Positions 1 through 9,025 are shown, counted from the first letter of the stretch. The stretch is 38,705 nt of DNA from an uncultured Alphaproteobacteria bacterium (GCA_938084065.1 CALKDI010000201.1:1-38705), one strand, 5' to 3'. The notes: generated by a model from the sequence alone, not told the origin. Numbers and translations: made by a program.

Positions 1-21
1 GGCGGAGTAACCTCCCACCTT

Positions 22-119
22 GTCCTGAACTTGATTCAGGACCCATGCCTGAGAATATCCGCCTGAGTCCGGACTTCGTGTTTACGTCTCTGGCATGGCC
101 CCTGAACCAAGTTCAGGGA
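22..119. repeat. Palindromic intergenic repeat, copy 1
   Basis: Seen directly: positions 22-42 form a hairpin with perfect 8-bp arms (gtcctgaa/ttcaggac, 5-nt loop), and 100-118 form a second hairpin (ccctgaac/gttcaggg, 3-nt loop). The two blocks are near-identical in inverted orientation. Inside them, ccatgcc (43-49) pairs with ggcatgg (92-98), so the whole 98-bp unit can fold on itself. It lies downstream of the stop codon of the minus-strand acyl-CoA dehydrogenase. A related element occurs at 29127-29219. Similar cctgaa-rich palindromes are common between genes in alphaproteobacteria. No coding role is seen. Confidence 0.7.
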
Positions 120-189
120 AAGGGTCAGGAGAGAGTGGAGCGACCGCGCTTGATACAAAGCATCGCCCCAAGCTCAAACCCGCATCAAG

Positions 190-1356
190 TCAAATCTGAT
201 TGCGCTGGATCAGCTGCCGAGCGATCAAAATACGTTGCAACTCGTTGGTGCCTTCACCAATGCACAGCAGCGGCGCGTCGCGATAGAGCCGCTCGACATC
301 GAACTCTTTCGAATACCCATAAGCACCGTGGATGCGCATGCTTTCAGTGGCGTTGTAGAGCGCTGTCTCGGTCGCAAACAGCTTGGCCATGCCAGCTTCC
401 ATGTCGCAGCGTTCGCCACGGTCATAGGCTTTGGCCGCTGCCTCCATCAGGTGACGTGAGGCCTCCAATCGCGTTGCCATATCGGCAAGTTTAATCTGGA
501 TGGATTGGTGCTCAGCAATCGGCTTTCCAAAGGTCTGCCGTTCCTGACTGTATTTCACCGCCAGTTCCAGCGCAGACCGCGCCACGCCGACACCGCGTGC
601 GGCAATGTTGATTCGGCCCAGCTCCAAACCGCCCAGCGCGTGCGGCAGGCCCCTGCCCTCTTCGCCAGAGATCAGCTGGTCGGCGGGAATGCGGTAATCT
701 TCAAAGATCAGCTCCGCAGAATCGATGCCCTTGTAGCCGAGTTTCTCTAGTTTGCGCCCCACTGTGAAGCCATCACGCTTGTCGGCAATGAATAGGCTGG
801 TGCCCTTGTGCCGCGGCTGCACCTCCGGGTCCGTCTTCACCAGCAGCGCAAAGCACGTGCCGTAGATGCCGTTGGAAATCCAGGTCTTGGTGCCATTGAT
901 GACGTAGTCGTCGCCATCACGCTTAGCCACCGTGCGAATCGCCTGCAGATCGGTGCCGCAATTCGGCTCTGTCAGCGCAAGCCCACCACGAATCTCACCG
1001 CTGGCAAACTTTGGCAGCCATTTGCGCTTCTGCTCTTCTGTACCAAAGCGAACGACCGCGGCCGACATGATCAGGTGTGAGTTGAAAATGCCTGACAGCG
1101 ACATCCAGACGGCGGAAACGCGCTCCACAATCTTGGAATAGGTCGAGGCGGAAAGACCCAGGCCGCCATATTCCTCAGGAATAATCGCGCCAAACAGTCC
1201 CAGTTCCTTCATGCCTTCAACAATATCATGGGGATATTCGTCAGCATGCTCCAGCCGCATCACGTGCTGACGCACATCACGTTCCAGGAATTTATCAACG
1301 GCATCCAGGATCTGGGCCTCGGTTTCAGCGGATATGGCAGGCGCTGGCGTGTTCAT
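190..1356 (-). CDS. Acyl-CoA dehydrogenase family protein
   Basis: A 388-aa FAD-dependent acyl-CoA dehydrogenase, which oxidises an acyl-CoA to the 2,3-enoyl-CoA and passes electrons to ETF. The sequence shows the N-terminal helical domain, the middle beta domain with ALTEPNCGTDLQ and KTWISNG blocks, and the C-terminal helical domain. The C-terminus holds IGEGTNELQ, where the Glu occupies the usual catalytic-base position of the short/medium-chain enzymes. The length is normal. I chose the ATG at 1356 over an in-frame start 48 bp upstream because an AAAGG-like ribosome site precedes it and family members begin here. The chain length or branched substrate cannot be read from sequence; isovaleryl-, butyryl- or glutaryl-type substrates are all possible. 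It is divergent from tRNA-Glu, with a 134-bp gap. Confidence 0.9.
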   Translation of the reverse strand: MNTPAPAISAETEAQILDAVDKFLERDVRQHVMRLEHADEYPHDIVEGMKELGLFGAIIPEEYGGLGLSASTYSKIVERVSAVWMSLSGIFNSHLIMSAAVVRFGTEEQKRKWLPKFASGEIRGGLALTEPNCGTDLQAIRTVAKRDGDDYVINGTKTWISNGIYGTCFALLVKTDPEVQPRHKGTSLFIADKRDGFTVGRKLEKLGYKGIDSAELIFEDYRIPADQLISGEEGRGLPHALGGLELGRINIAARGVGVARSALELAVKYSQERQTFGKPIAEHQSIQIKLADMATRLEASRHLMEAAAKAYDRGERCDMEAGMAKLFATETALYNATESMRIHGAYGYSKEFDVERLYRDAPLLCIGEGTNELQRILIARQLIQRNQI

Positions 1357-1490
1357 CAAAAGACCTTTTTCAGGCAGGGCCGGAGTCGAAGTTGGGCGCA
1401 ACATCGGGCGTAGGGTCGCGCCCTGTCAAGCGGCGCTTGAGGTGGTTGCATTTCTGATCAAGGGCCTGTAGAAGGCGCGTCTCTACCGCT

Positions 1491-1565
1491 GGTCCCATCG
1501 TCTAGTGGTTAGGACGTCAGCCTTTCACGCTGAAGACACGGGTTCGAGCCCCGTTGGGATCACCA
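1491..1565 (+). tRNA. tRNA-Glu (anticodon UUC)
   Basis: A cloverleaf can be drawn by eye. The acceptor stem GGTCCCA pairs with TGGGATC, including one G-U pair. The anticodon stem TCAGC/GCTGA encloses the loop CTTTCAC, with anticodon TTC at 1524-1526, and the T arm contains GGTTCGAGCC. The discriminator A is at 1562 and the CCA end is encoded (1563-1565). It reads GAA and, by wobble, GAG codons. It stands alone, between the divergent acyl-CoA dehydrogenase and the convergent penicillin-binding protein gene. Confidence 0.97.
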
Positions 1566-1602
1566 TTCGCTTGGCGCCGCATTTTGCGCGGCCACACCAG
1601 CG

Positions 1603-4041
1603 CTAGTAGAGGCCACCCATCTTTTTACGGACTTTGCGTGTTTTATCGGCACGGTCAGCCGTTGTCGGCGTTCCACCATTGTCAGCACCCGTATTATCCG
1701 CCCCAGGCTCAGTCCCTGGACGGAAAGCTTCGACAATCACGTCAGTCTCCCCGCCTTGCGGCGCCTTGCCGGTTTTCCGGCTGACTCGCACCAACCGCAC
1801 TCCTTCAGGCGCGCGGAATGGATATGCCGGATAAAATTCCAACGCCTGCTTCATGAAGTCCCCAAAAATCGGTGCTGCTATCCGACCGCCGGCCTCATTC
1901 GGCCCCAGGCTTTTCGGCTGGTCGAACCCAACAAAGACACCGACCGCTAGATCCGAACTGAAGCCGATGAACCATGTGTCCTTGGCATCATTGCTGGTGC
2001 CAGTCTTACCCGCCAACGGCACGCCATCGATACGCGCCCGTGTCGCGGTGCCACGGTCAATCACGCCCTGCAGCATTGTCAGCATCTGATAGATGGAAAT
2101 GGGATCATCGACCTGCTCCGGCTCCCATGGCGGCAGCGGCACTGCATCTAGAGAAGCCTCCGCGCCAACACACCCTTCGCACGCCCGAAGGTCATGGCGG
2201 TATTCGGTCTTGCCAAAGCGGTCTTGAATACGGTCGATAAAGCTTGGTTGCAGCCGCTTGCCGCCATTCACCATCATCGCATAGGCGGTGGTGAGCTTGA
2301 GCAACGTGGTCTCACCACTGCCCAGCGCCATCGCCAAGACCGGCGCCATATCCTCCACCACATCAAAGCGCTTAGCGGTGTCGGCAATTTTTGCCATTCC
2401 CACCTCATTCGCCAATCGCACCGTCATCAGGTTTCTCGACAGCTCAATGCCCAAGCGCAATGGCGACGGGCCATAGAACTTGCCGTCGCTAAAGTTGCCG
2501 GGCTTCCACCCGCTGCCCAACACCGTCGGGTCGCGCATCACAAACGGCGCGTCCTGAATGATGGTGGAGGGGGTGTAGCCATTGTTCAGAGCCGTCAGAT
2601 AGACGAACGGCTTGAACACGGAACCCGGTTGCCGCTTGGCCTGCACCGCCCGGTTGTACTCGCTTCGCTCAGCATTATAGCCCCCCACCATCGCCAGCAT
2701 CCGGCCTGTGAACGGATCGACCGCTATGAGCGCACCATCGGCCGCTGGCGCTTGTATCAGTCCATAGGCGCCGGCGGCCAGCGCCTTGCCATTGTCATCG
2801 AATGGCCGCACCAGAACAACATCACCTGCGCTCACCACATCGCTAGGCCGTTTCGGGTTTTGTTTGCGTCGGTAGCTTTCGGCAAACGCGCCAGCCCATT
2901 CCATTTGTTTGAACGAGATAGAGCCAAACGAGCCATCGGCAAACGCAATCTCCACCGCCTTCCGACCGACCTCACGCACTACCGCCAACAGCGATTCTTG
3001 ACCGGCATCAGGGTGCGGAACAGCTTCTAGAGCCGCCTTCCAATCACCGGCCAAATCAATCTGGCTGAGCGGGCCGCGATACCCATGCCGTCGATCATAG
3101 GTCTCCAGCCCACGCCGCAGCGCTGGTTGCGCAATTGTTTGCAGCCGCGGGTCCATCGTCGTTCGCACCGACAGGCCGCCCTCGTACAAGCGCTTATCGC
3201 CAAATCGGCTAGCCAACTCCCGCCTAACCTGCTCAGCAAACCACGGGGCCGGCTGTTGCCCGGCCTTCTCTAACCCTGGCGCCAACAGCGGCTTGGTGCG
3301 CTCTGCCGTCAGCGCGTCTGGCGTGATCAACTCCTCCTCCGCCATACGCTGCAGCACGATGTTCCGCCTGTCCTCAGCCGCCTCCCGCGCTCTAACGGGA
3401 TGGTATGTGCTGGGCGCTTTCGGCAGCCCTGCGAGGTACGCGATCTCACCAGGGGTCAACTGGTCCAAAGCCTTGTCGAAATACCGCATTCCGGCAGCTG
3501 CAACGCCATAAGCGCCAGATCCCAGATAAATTTCGTTCAGGTATAGCTCCAGGATACGGTCCTTTGGCAAGGCCCGCTCAATCCGAAAAGCCAGGATCGC
3601 TTCCTTGATCTTGCGCTCGTACGACACCTCACCGGACAGCGAGAAATTCTTGGCGACCTGTTGGGTAATCGTCGAGCCACCCACCAAACGCCGACCAGAG
3701 CCCATATTCCGCAAATTGGTGACCGCAGCCCGCACAAGCCCACGGAAATCAAGGCCGCGGTGTTGGTAAAAATTGTTATCCTCGGCTGCCAAAAACGCGT
3801 TCTTGACCAACAGAGGAATTTCTTCAATCGGCACGAACACGCGGTTCTCGATGGCGTACTCCGCCATCAACTCGCCATTTCCTGCGTGCAGGCGCGTCGT
3901 GATCGGCGGCACATAGGCCTCTAACGCCCGGTTATCCGGCAGATCACCACTATAGCGGTACGCAACCGCGACCACCGCGGCAACTCCGATAGCCGTCAAC
4001 ACGACAAAGGCCAGTAGGCCACGCAATAACCAACGCTTCAT
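1603..4041 (-). CDS. mrcA: Class A penicillin-binding protein 1A (glycosyltransferase/transpeptidase)
   Basis: An 812-aa bifunctional peptidoglycan synthase anchored in the inner membrane. A short cytoplasmic MKRWLLR is followed by a transmembrane helix (about residues 8-28). The GT51 glycosyltransferase domain has EDNNFYQHRG (87-96, first catalytic Glu), GGSTITQQ (121-128) and LELYLNEIYLG (about 164-174). An OB-like insert occupies about 320-425. The transpeptidase has SVFK (474-477, acylated Ser), SRN (535-537) and KTGTS (679-683). All catalytic motifs are intact and the length is normal. It lies 93 bp downstream of the amidase gene on the same strand, a pairing typical of alphaproteobacteria, so the two are probably co-transcribed. 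The neighbouring tRNA-Glu is convergent. Confidence 0.96.
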   Translation of the reverse strand: MKRWLLRGLLAFVVLTAIGVAAVVAVAYRYSGDLPDNRALEAYVPPITTRLHAGNGELMAEYAIENRVFVPIEEIPLLVKNAFLAAEDNNFYQHRGLDFRGLVRAAVTNLRNMGSGRRLVGGSTITQQVAKNFSLSGEVSYERKIKEAILAFRIERALPKDRILELYLNEIYLGSGAYGVAAAGMRYFDKALDQLTPGEIAYLAGLPKAPSTYHPVRAREAAEDRRNIVLQRMAEEELITPDALTAERTKPLLAPGLEKAGQQPAPWFAEQVRRELASRFGDKRLYEGGLSVRTTMDPRLQTIAQPALRRGLETYDRRHGYRGPLSQIDLAGDWKAALEAVPHPDAGQESLLAVVREVGRKAVEIAFADGSFGSISFKQMEWAGAFAESYRRKQNPKRPSDVVSAGDVVLVRPFDDNGKALAAGAYGLIQAPAADGALIAVDPFTGRMLAMVGGYNAERSEYNRAVQAKRQPGSVFKPFVYLTALNNGYTPSTIIQDAPFVMRDPTVLGSGWKPGNFSDGKFYGPSPLRLGIELSRNLMTVRLANEVGMAKIADTAKRFDVVEDMAPVLAMALGSGETTLLKLTTAYAMMVNGGKRLQPSFIDRIQDRFGKTEYRHDLRACEGCVGAEASLDAVPLPPWEPEQVDDPISIYQMLTMLQGVIDRGTATRARIDGVPLAGKTGTSNDAKDTWFIGFSSDLAVGVFVGFDQPKSLGPNEAGGRIAAPIFGDFMKQALEFYPAYPFRAPEGVRLVRVSRKTGKAPQGGETDVIVEAFRPGTEPGADNTGADNGGTPTTADRADKTRKVRKKMGGLY

Positions 4042-4134
4042 CTGTTCGCTTTCGCATGAGTGTCGCGGGCAACGCTTACCTAGCGCCTGCCGCCAGGTCC
4101 GTCGACCCCGCTAGAGCAGATTGGCCACCAAACC

Positions 4135-5421
4135 CTATCGGCTGGCATCGCCACCAGACTGTAAGGCCGACTGCAGGTCTGTCGCAAAGAAGTTCGCGAT
4201 TGCGGCAACAATACCGTCGGCAATCGCACTGCGATGCTTATCCGACAGCAGCAGGCGCTCTTCATCCGGGTGCGAGAGGAAACCCAGTTCCACCAGCACT
4301 GCCGGAATATCTGGTGATTTCAGCACCGCAAATCCAGCATGCCGGTGTGGACGCTCCAGCAAAGGCACGCGCAGTACCATTGTTTGCACCAACTGATTGG
4401 CGAACCGCACCGACCGGTTTTTGGTCTCACGCTGCGCTAGGTCAATCAGAATAGACACAACGTCCGGCTGCTCATCCGCCAGACTAAAACCGGCCAATGT
4501 ATCCGCCTGGTTCTCTTGTTTCGCCAACGCCGCCGCCTCCCGATCCGAGGCCTTATCCGATAGCGAATAGACAGACAGGCCACGGGCATCAGGATTCAGT
4601 GCCGAATCTGCATGCAGCGATACGAAAAGACGAGCCCCCAAACGCCGTGCTATTCGTGTTCGCTCCCGCAGCGGCAAAAACCGATCATCGCGTCGGGTCA
4701 GCGCGACGCGAAACCGCCCGGTCGCTAGCAAGGCTTTTTCCAATCGCTTGGCCATCGCCAATGTTACCGTCTTTTCGTGCGTGCCCCGACGTCCAACAGC
4801 CCCCGGATCGACACCACCATGACCTGGATCCAACACGATCAAAGGCTGCTCGACCGGCGAAGCCCGGGTCGGACGTGGCAGCGGGATCGGAACCTCCCGA
4901 AAATCGCCGAACCGCTGCGCTTGATAACTGGCAGCATCCTGCCACCGGATAGTCAGGGCGAATTTGGTGCCATGGGGCTGCAAGGCCGCCTGCACGATCT
5001 TCATCGGGTTTTTCAGATCGAAGACAATCCGCTCTGTCTCACCACGAAAATTTCCGCGCCGCACTGCCCGAACGGCTGCGCTCTGCCGCGCCACACGCTC
5101 CAGTTGCGATTGTGGCGGCCGCCAATCAATGGCCGGCATGTCCAACACCAACCGCAACGGTGACGCCAGAGTGAACAAGCGAAAATCCATGGGCTCATCG
5201 ACGATAAAGCGGACCACCCGCCCCTCAGTCTCTGTCGCCAATTGCACATCGGACACAACCGGACGTGCTGCCACCGCATCAGCGGCCAGCGCCACAATGC
5301 CAGCCAACAGCCAGACCATCGCGGTTCGGGGTATCGAACGCCGGACACCTTGCACCAATTTGGGCACCAATTTGGGCACCAATTTGGGCAAAAGCCTACG
5401 CACCAACCTGGACATCAGCAT
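4135..5421 (-). CDS. amiC: N-acetylmuramoyl-L-alanine amidase, AmiC type
   Basis: A 428-aa periplasmic zinc amidase that removes stem peptides from peptidoglycan during cell separation. An AMIN domain (about 57-160), which localises such enzymes to septal wall, precedes the Amidase_3 domain (about 194-412). Zinc ligands appear as H201 (DPGHGG), E216 (HEKT) and H270 (SLHAD); E378 in VELGFLS is the expected catalytic Glu. The N-terminus is unusual. A long basic n-region contains four-residue repeats (KLVP) encoded by a 12-bp tandem repeat, then RRSIPR and a hydrophobic stretch ending before about residue 53. This could be a Tat-type signal (E. coli AmiA and AmiC use Tat) or an over-long Sec signal; Met35 (codon at 5319) is an alternative start. 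No strong ribosome site is visible at either start. It is divergent from rne. Confidence 0.93.
   Translation of the reverse strand: MLMSRLVRRLLPKLVPKLVPKLVQGVRRSIPRTAMVWLLAGIVALAADAVAARPVVSDVQLATETEGRVVRFIVDEPMDFRLFTLASPLRLVLDMPAIDWRPPQSQLERVARQSAAVRAVRRGNFRGETERIVFDLKNPMKIVQAALQPHGTKFALTIRWQDAASYQAQRFGDFREVPIPLPRPTRASPVEQPLIVLDPGHGGVDPGAVGRRGTHEKTVTLAMAKRLEKALLATGRFRVALTRRDDRFLPLRERTRIARRLGARLFVSLHADSALNPDARGLSVYSLSDKASDREAAALAKQENQADTLAGFSLADEQPDVVSILIDLAQRETKNRSVRFANQLVQTMVLRVPLLERPHRHAGFAVLKSPDIPAVLVELGFLSHPDEERLLLSDKHRSAIADGIVAAIANFFATDLQSALQSGGDASR
5353..5388 (-). repeat. 12-bp tandem repeat, three perfect copies
   Basis: The plus strand reads caccaatttggg three times in a row, with degenerate partial copies on both sides (5346-5352 and 5401-5411). 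It sits in frame inside the amidase signal region and encodes repeated KLVP units. Copy-number change by slippage would add or remove four residues without a frameshift. Confidence 0.85.
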
Positions 5422-6019
5422 CGTTTATCATTGGGGCTTCGGATCATGCGTATCGAATACCGATGCCCCGGCTCACACGCAATGCCATCGCATGGCCCAC
5501 ACCAAACATCACACCCCGGATTTACCCGCGGCAACGGGCGCAGCGATGGAGAATTGCAGGCGTAGCTGAAAGAGTCTATGTACTTGTCTCCAACGGATGG
5601 TGCGTGGTGCACCGCCCTACCCCTCGGCCATATTCTGCCGAGTGATAACCGTGATGCCTTGCCTAAGATTGCATGGACAGATCGGTGCCAGGTTGGAAAT
5701 TTTGCACCGCACAAGCCCCCGTTTGCGATTCTTGAGGAGGCCTGAGCCCTGTTGCGCAATACACCCGTGCGAGTTGACTGCCATAGCGCGAATTCCGCGG
5801 TGCCACAGGTATGCTTCAGCCGTCTCCCCCCACACAACATCGAACGGCCTTGCCGGATCAGTTTCCCGCGCGCGCGCCAACTGCACGCCCGTCGAATCAT
5901 CGCTGTAAGCGACGCACAGACAGACCTTTTGGCTCAACGTCCATTTAAGACGCCCCGCGCGCCTGAACATCGAACACCCGGCACCCTATCGGCCGTTCGC
6001 CGATCGGAGACCAGAGTTT
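5422..6019. promoter_or_regulatory. Divergent amiC-rne intergenic region and probable rne leader
   Basis: These 598 bp hold no gene I can support. Several overlapping open frames occur on the minus strand, but none has a ribosome site, a recognisable family or neighbour-like composition. The region must contain promoters for the amidase operon and for rne. I found no convincing -35/-10 pair: a TTGACT at 5774-5779 lacks a matching -10. A small inverted repeat (ctcggc/gccgag, 5623-5642) is present. In E. coli, rne has a long structured leader through which RNase E controls its own mRNA. The length here is compatible with that, which is inference only. Confidence 0.5.
5988..6010 (+). promoter_or_regulatory. 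Hairpin abutting the rne ribosome binding site
   Basis: The arms atcggc (5988-5993) and gccgat (5999-6004) enclose a 5-nt loop and end directly against cggaga (6005-6010), the likely Shine-Dalgarno sequence, nine bases before the rne ATG. Such a placement could influence ribosome access. That it is regulatory is inference. Confidence 0.4.
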
Positions 6020-9016
6020 ATGACCAGACGTATGTTAATAGATTCCAGCCACGCGGAGCAGACGCGCGTGGTCATCATGGAAGACGAGAAGCTGCTGGAG
6101 TTCGATACCGAAACTGGTAGTCAAAGCACCCTCAAAGGCAATATTTACCTCGCCAAGATCACCCGGGTTGAGCCGTCGCTACAGGCGGCGTTCGTAGACT
6201 ATGGTGGCAACCGGCATGGGTTTTTGCCCTTTAGTGAAATTCATCCAGACTATTACCGCATCCCGGTTGCTGACCGCGAGGCGTTGCTGGCTGAACAGGC
6301 GCGTTCCCACCGCAGTTCGGAATTTGACGACGACGCGGATACGGCATCTGACGATGACGACTCGTTTGATGACGACGACGTCCTCGAATCCAATGACGCG
6401 GATGCAGACGACGCATCGCCTGAAGCCAATGGCCACTCAAGTGCAGCCCTGTCTGCTGATACCGACGGCAACGTTGCCGTCGCAGATCTTGACGTAGGAT
6501 CTGACGATGCAGACGACGAGGATGGCTCCTCGGATGATCGCTCCCCTGACGATACCTCGTCCGATGATGGCGAAACCCAGCCGCGCCAGCGTCGCAACGG
6601 CCGTGGCCGCAGCAATGGTCGCAGCCGCGAGGATCGCCCTGAGCAAGATCGCCGCCGCAGCTCTCGCACGCGCCGCGCCTACACGATTCAGGATGTCATC
6701 AAGCGCGGCCAGATCATGCTGGTACAGGTGGTCAAAGAAGAACGGGGCTCCAAAGGTGCCGCGGTTACCACCTATCTCTCACTGGCTGGTCGCTATTGCG
6801 TGCTCATGCCCAATACCGCGCGTGGCGGTGGCATTAGCCGCAAGATCACCGTCGCGAGTGACCGCAAGCGCCTGAAATCCATCGTTGAGTCTCTGGAAAT
6901 CCCGGGTGGTATGGCAGTCATTGTCCGTACCGCTGGTATCGGGCGCACCAAGCCGGATATCAAACGCGACTTCGACTATCTGGCAAAAACGTGGGAGCAA
7001 ATCCGCGAGGTTACGCTGCAATCGCGTGCGCCTGCGCTGATTTACGAGGAAAGCCAGCTGATCAAGCGCGTGCTGCGCGACAGCTATAGCCGCGAGATTG
7101 AAGAGGTTCTGGTCGAAGGCGAGGAGGCCTATCGCGAGGCCAAGGACTTCATGAAGACCTTGATGCCCAGCCACGCTAAGCGGGTGCAGCCTTACCGCCA
7201 AAGCTCACCGCCGCTGTTCCACCGCTTTAAGGTAGATGCCCAGCTGGAGCACCTGAACTCCCCCATCGTGCAGCTGCGCTCCGGCGGTTCCCTGGTCATC
7301 AACCTGACCGAAGCGCTGGTCGCCATCGATATAAACTCGGGCCGGGCTACACGCGAACGGCATATCGAAGAAACCGCGCTCAAGACCAATTTGGAAGCTG
7401 CCGACGAAATCGCGCGCCAATTGCGACTGCGCGACCTTGCCGGCCTGGTGGTTATCGATTTCATTGACATGGAAGACCGCCGCAACAACGCGGCAGTCGA
7501 GCGCCGCTTCAAGGACGCATTGCGCCATGATCGCGCTCGCGTCCAAACCGGCAGGATCAGCCAACTTGGCCTGCTGGAGATGTCGCGCCAGCGCCTGCGG
7601 CCATCGCTGCTTGAAACAATGATGCAGCCTTGCCCGCATTGCGCGGCCACAGGGCGTATTCACTCCACCGGCACCAGCGCGCTCTACACCCTCCGGGCAT
7701 TGGAAGATCACGGCCTGCGCGGCAATGCCGGCATCGCCTTGATCACGACTTCTCCCGACGTCGCATTCCATATCCTGAACGACAAACGGGCGGATCTCGC
7801 CCGATTCGAAAAAGACTACAACCTGTTCTGCCGGTTCCAGCCGGATGCAACACTCATTGCGCCAGACTTGCGGATTGAAATGCTGGAGCGTGCAGAAGCG
7901 CCTGTCCTCGACATCAAACCACTGGCGCCGCCGCACCCGCTTGAAGACGACGACCTGATCGACGACTTCGACGATGGCGATGAGGCCACCGATGATGGGT
8001 CCAAAGGCTCTCGCGCTGACGCAGCAGAACGCGACGACAATGACAACGACGCCGACAATCGCCGCCGTGGTCGTCGTGGCGGCCGCCGTCGCCGGCAGGA
8101 TGGAGATGAAGCACCAGCCGTTGAAGCTAGCGGCCCAATCGCACCACCGTCCGGTGATGCGCTGGAGATTGCTGTTGGCGACGAGGATAGCGACAACCGC
8201 AACCGCCGCCGGCGTCGGCGTCGGACTCGCCCGGAAGGGAAATCTCTGCCTGGCGTCGCCGTCTTCGCCAAGAGCGCGCTTCCCCTGGCCCTCCATATTG
8301 CCGCTGAGCCAGCCAAGCCGGCCCGTGAGGAACGCCCAAGTCGCGAAGAACGCGCAAAACGTGAAGAACCCGTGGCAAATGAGGGGCTTCAGGTCGTCGA
8401 AGACCGTCCGGTCACAGACGAGCGTCCAGCCAGCGAAGAGAAGCCGGCACCACGCCGCCGCTCTCGCCGGGGTTCCGGCCGGTCGCAAAGACGATCCAGC
8501 CCTGCCGACGAGCCAGCTGTCGTTGATGCAATGGCAGTAGTTGATGCATCTGCAGCCGACACAACGCCAACTGATGATCAGGCTCTGGCGACACCGGTAG
8601 CAGCGGTCGCCAATGCCTCAGCGCCAACTGCATCCGAAACCGATGTGGGTGAAGCGTCTGCGGAATCCACCCCTGAGGCAGCTTCAGCCCAGCTTGAACT
8701 GCCAACGCTGGAACCAACAGCAACGCCATCGGTCGGCTCACCAGAGGCCGAACCCGTTGCAGCCGTCGAGGCCCAGCCAGAACCTGAGGCTGAAACAGCT
8801 CCAGAACCGGCACCCATCGCAGAGCCGGCGCCGGAGGTTAATCCCGTGACGGCTGAAGTCCCCGCCCCTGTGGTACCCGACCCGACCCCCGAGCCTGAAC
8901 CAGAAGCAGTCTCCGAGCCGGAAACAACCCCAGAACCAGAACCAGCCCTCGCAGCCGCTTCGGACGAGCCGAAACGTCCGCCCCGGCGCGGTTGGTGGCA
9001 ACGATTGCTGGAATAG
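6020..9016 (+). CDS. rne: Ribonuclease E
   Basis: A 998-aa endoribonuclease for mRNA decay and rRNA/tRNA processing, and scaffold of the RNA degradosome. The start MTRRMLIDSSH matches the family N-terminus, with cggaga upstream. The S1 domain is split by an Asp/Ser-rich, then Arg-rich insert (about 95-218), as in other alphaproteobacteria. The catalytic Asp residues are D437 (AIDINSG) and D480 (VIDF), 43 residues apart as in E. coli D303/D346. The zinc link CPHC is at 538-541. The C-terminal half is low complexity: acidic stretches, Arg clusters near 680-735 that probably bind RNA, then a Pro/Glu/Ala-rich tail. The last ten residues include RRGWWQR, resembling the Caulobacter RNase E tail that binds PNPase. 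All catalytic features are intact. Confidence 0.97.
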   Translation: MTRRMLIDSSHAEQTRVVIMEDEKLLEFDTETGSQSTLKGNIYLAKITRVEPSLQAAFVDYGGNRHGFLPFSEIHPDYYRIPVADREALLAEQARSHRSSEFDDDADTASDDDDSFDDDDVLESNDADADDASPEANGHSSAALSADTDGNVAVADLDVGSDDADDEDGSSDDRSPDDTSSDDGETQPRQRRNGRGRSNGRSREDRPEQDRRRSSRTRRAYTIQDVIKRGQIMLVQVVKEERGSKGAAVTTYLSLAGRYCVLMPNTARGGGISRKITVASDRKRLKSIVESLEIPGGMAVIVRTAGIGRTKPDIKRDFDYLAKTWEQIREVTLQSRAPALIYEESQLIKRVLRDSYSREIEEVLVEGEEAYREAKDFMKTLMPSHAKRVQPYRQSSPPLFHRFKVDAQLEHLNSPIVQLRSGGSLVINLTEALVAIDINSGRATRERHIEETALKTNLEAADEIARQLRLRDLAGLVVIDFIDMEDRRNNAAVERRFKDALRHDRARVQTGRISQLGLLEMSRQRLRPSLLETMMQPCPHCAATGRIHSTGTSALYTLRALEDHGLRGNAGIALITTSPDVAFHILNDKRADLARFEKDYNLFCRFQPDATLIAPDLRIEMLERAEAPVLDIKPLAPPHPLEDDDLIDDFDDGDEATDDGSKGSRADAAERDDNDNDADNRRRGRRGGRRRRQDGDEAPAVEASGPIAPPSGDALEIAVGDEDSDNRNRRRRRRRTRPEGKSLPGVAVFAKSALPLALHIAAEPAKPAREERPSREERAKREEPVANEGLQVVEDRPVTDERPASEEKPAPRRRSRRGSGRSQRRSSPADEPAVVDAMAVVDASAADTTPTDDQALATPVAAVANASAPTASETDVGEASAESTPEAASAQLELPTLEPTATPSVGSPEAEPVAAVEAQPEPEAETAPEPAPIAEPAPEVNPVTAEVPAPVVPDPTPEPEPEAVSEPETTPEPEPALAAASDEPKRPPRRGWWQRLLE

Positions 9017-9025
9017 CAACGATCA

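Noticed and set aside
4042-4134. Possible small gene between the amidase and penicillin-binding protein genes
   Set aside because: The 93-bp gap has no start codon with ribosome site followed by a plausible frame; it is treated as an intra-operon spacer.
5774-5802. TTGACT as a possible -35 box for rne
   Set aside because: No acceptable -10 hexamer is found at 16 to 18 bp spacing.
5617-5970. 117-codon minus-strand frame in the rne leader
   Set aside because: No ribosome site, no recognisable family, and overlapping frames on both strands; treated as non-coding leader sequence.
7205-8488. Long open frame antisense to rne (over 400 codons)
   Set aside because: It is a high-GC shadow of the rne reading frame, has no family resemblance or ribosome site, and rne is unambiguous.
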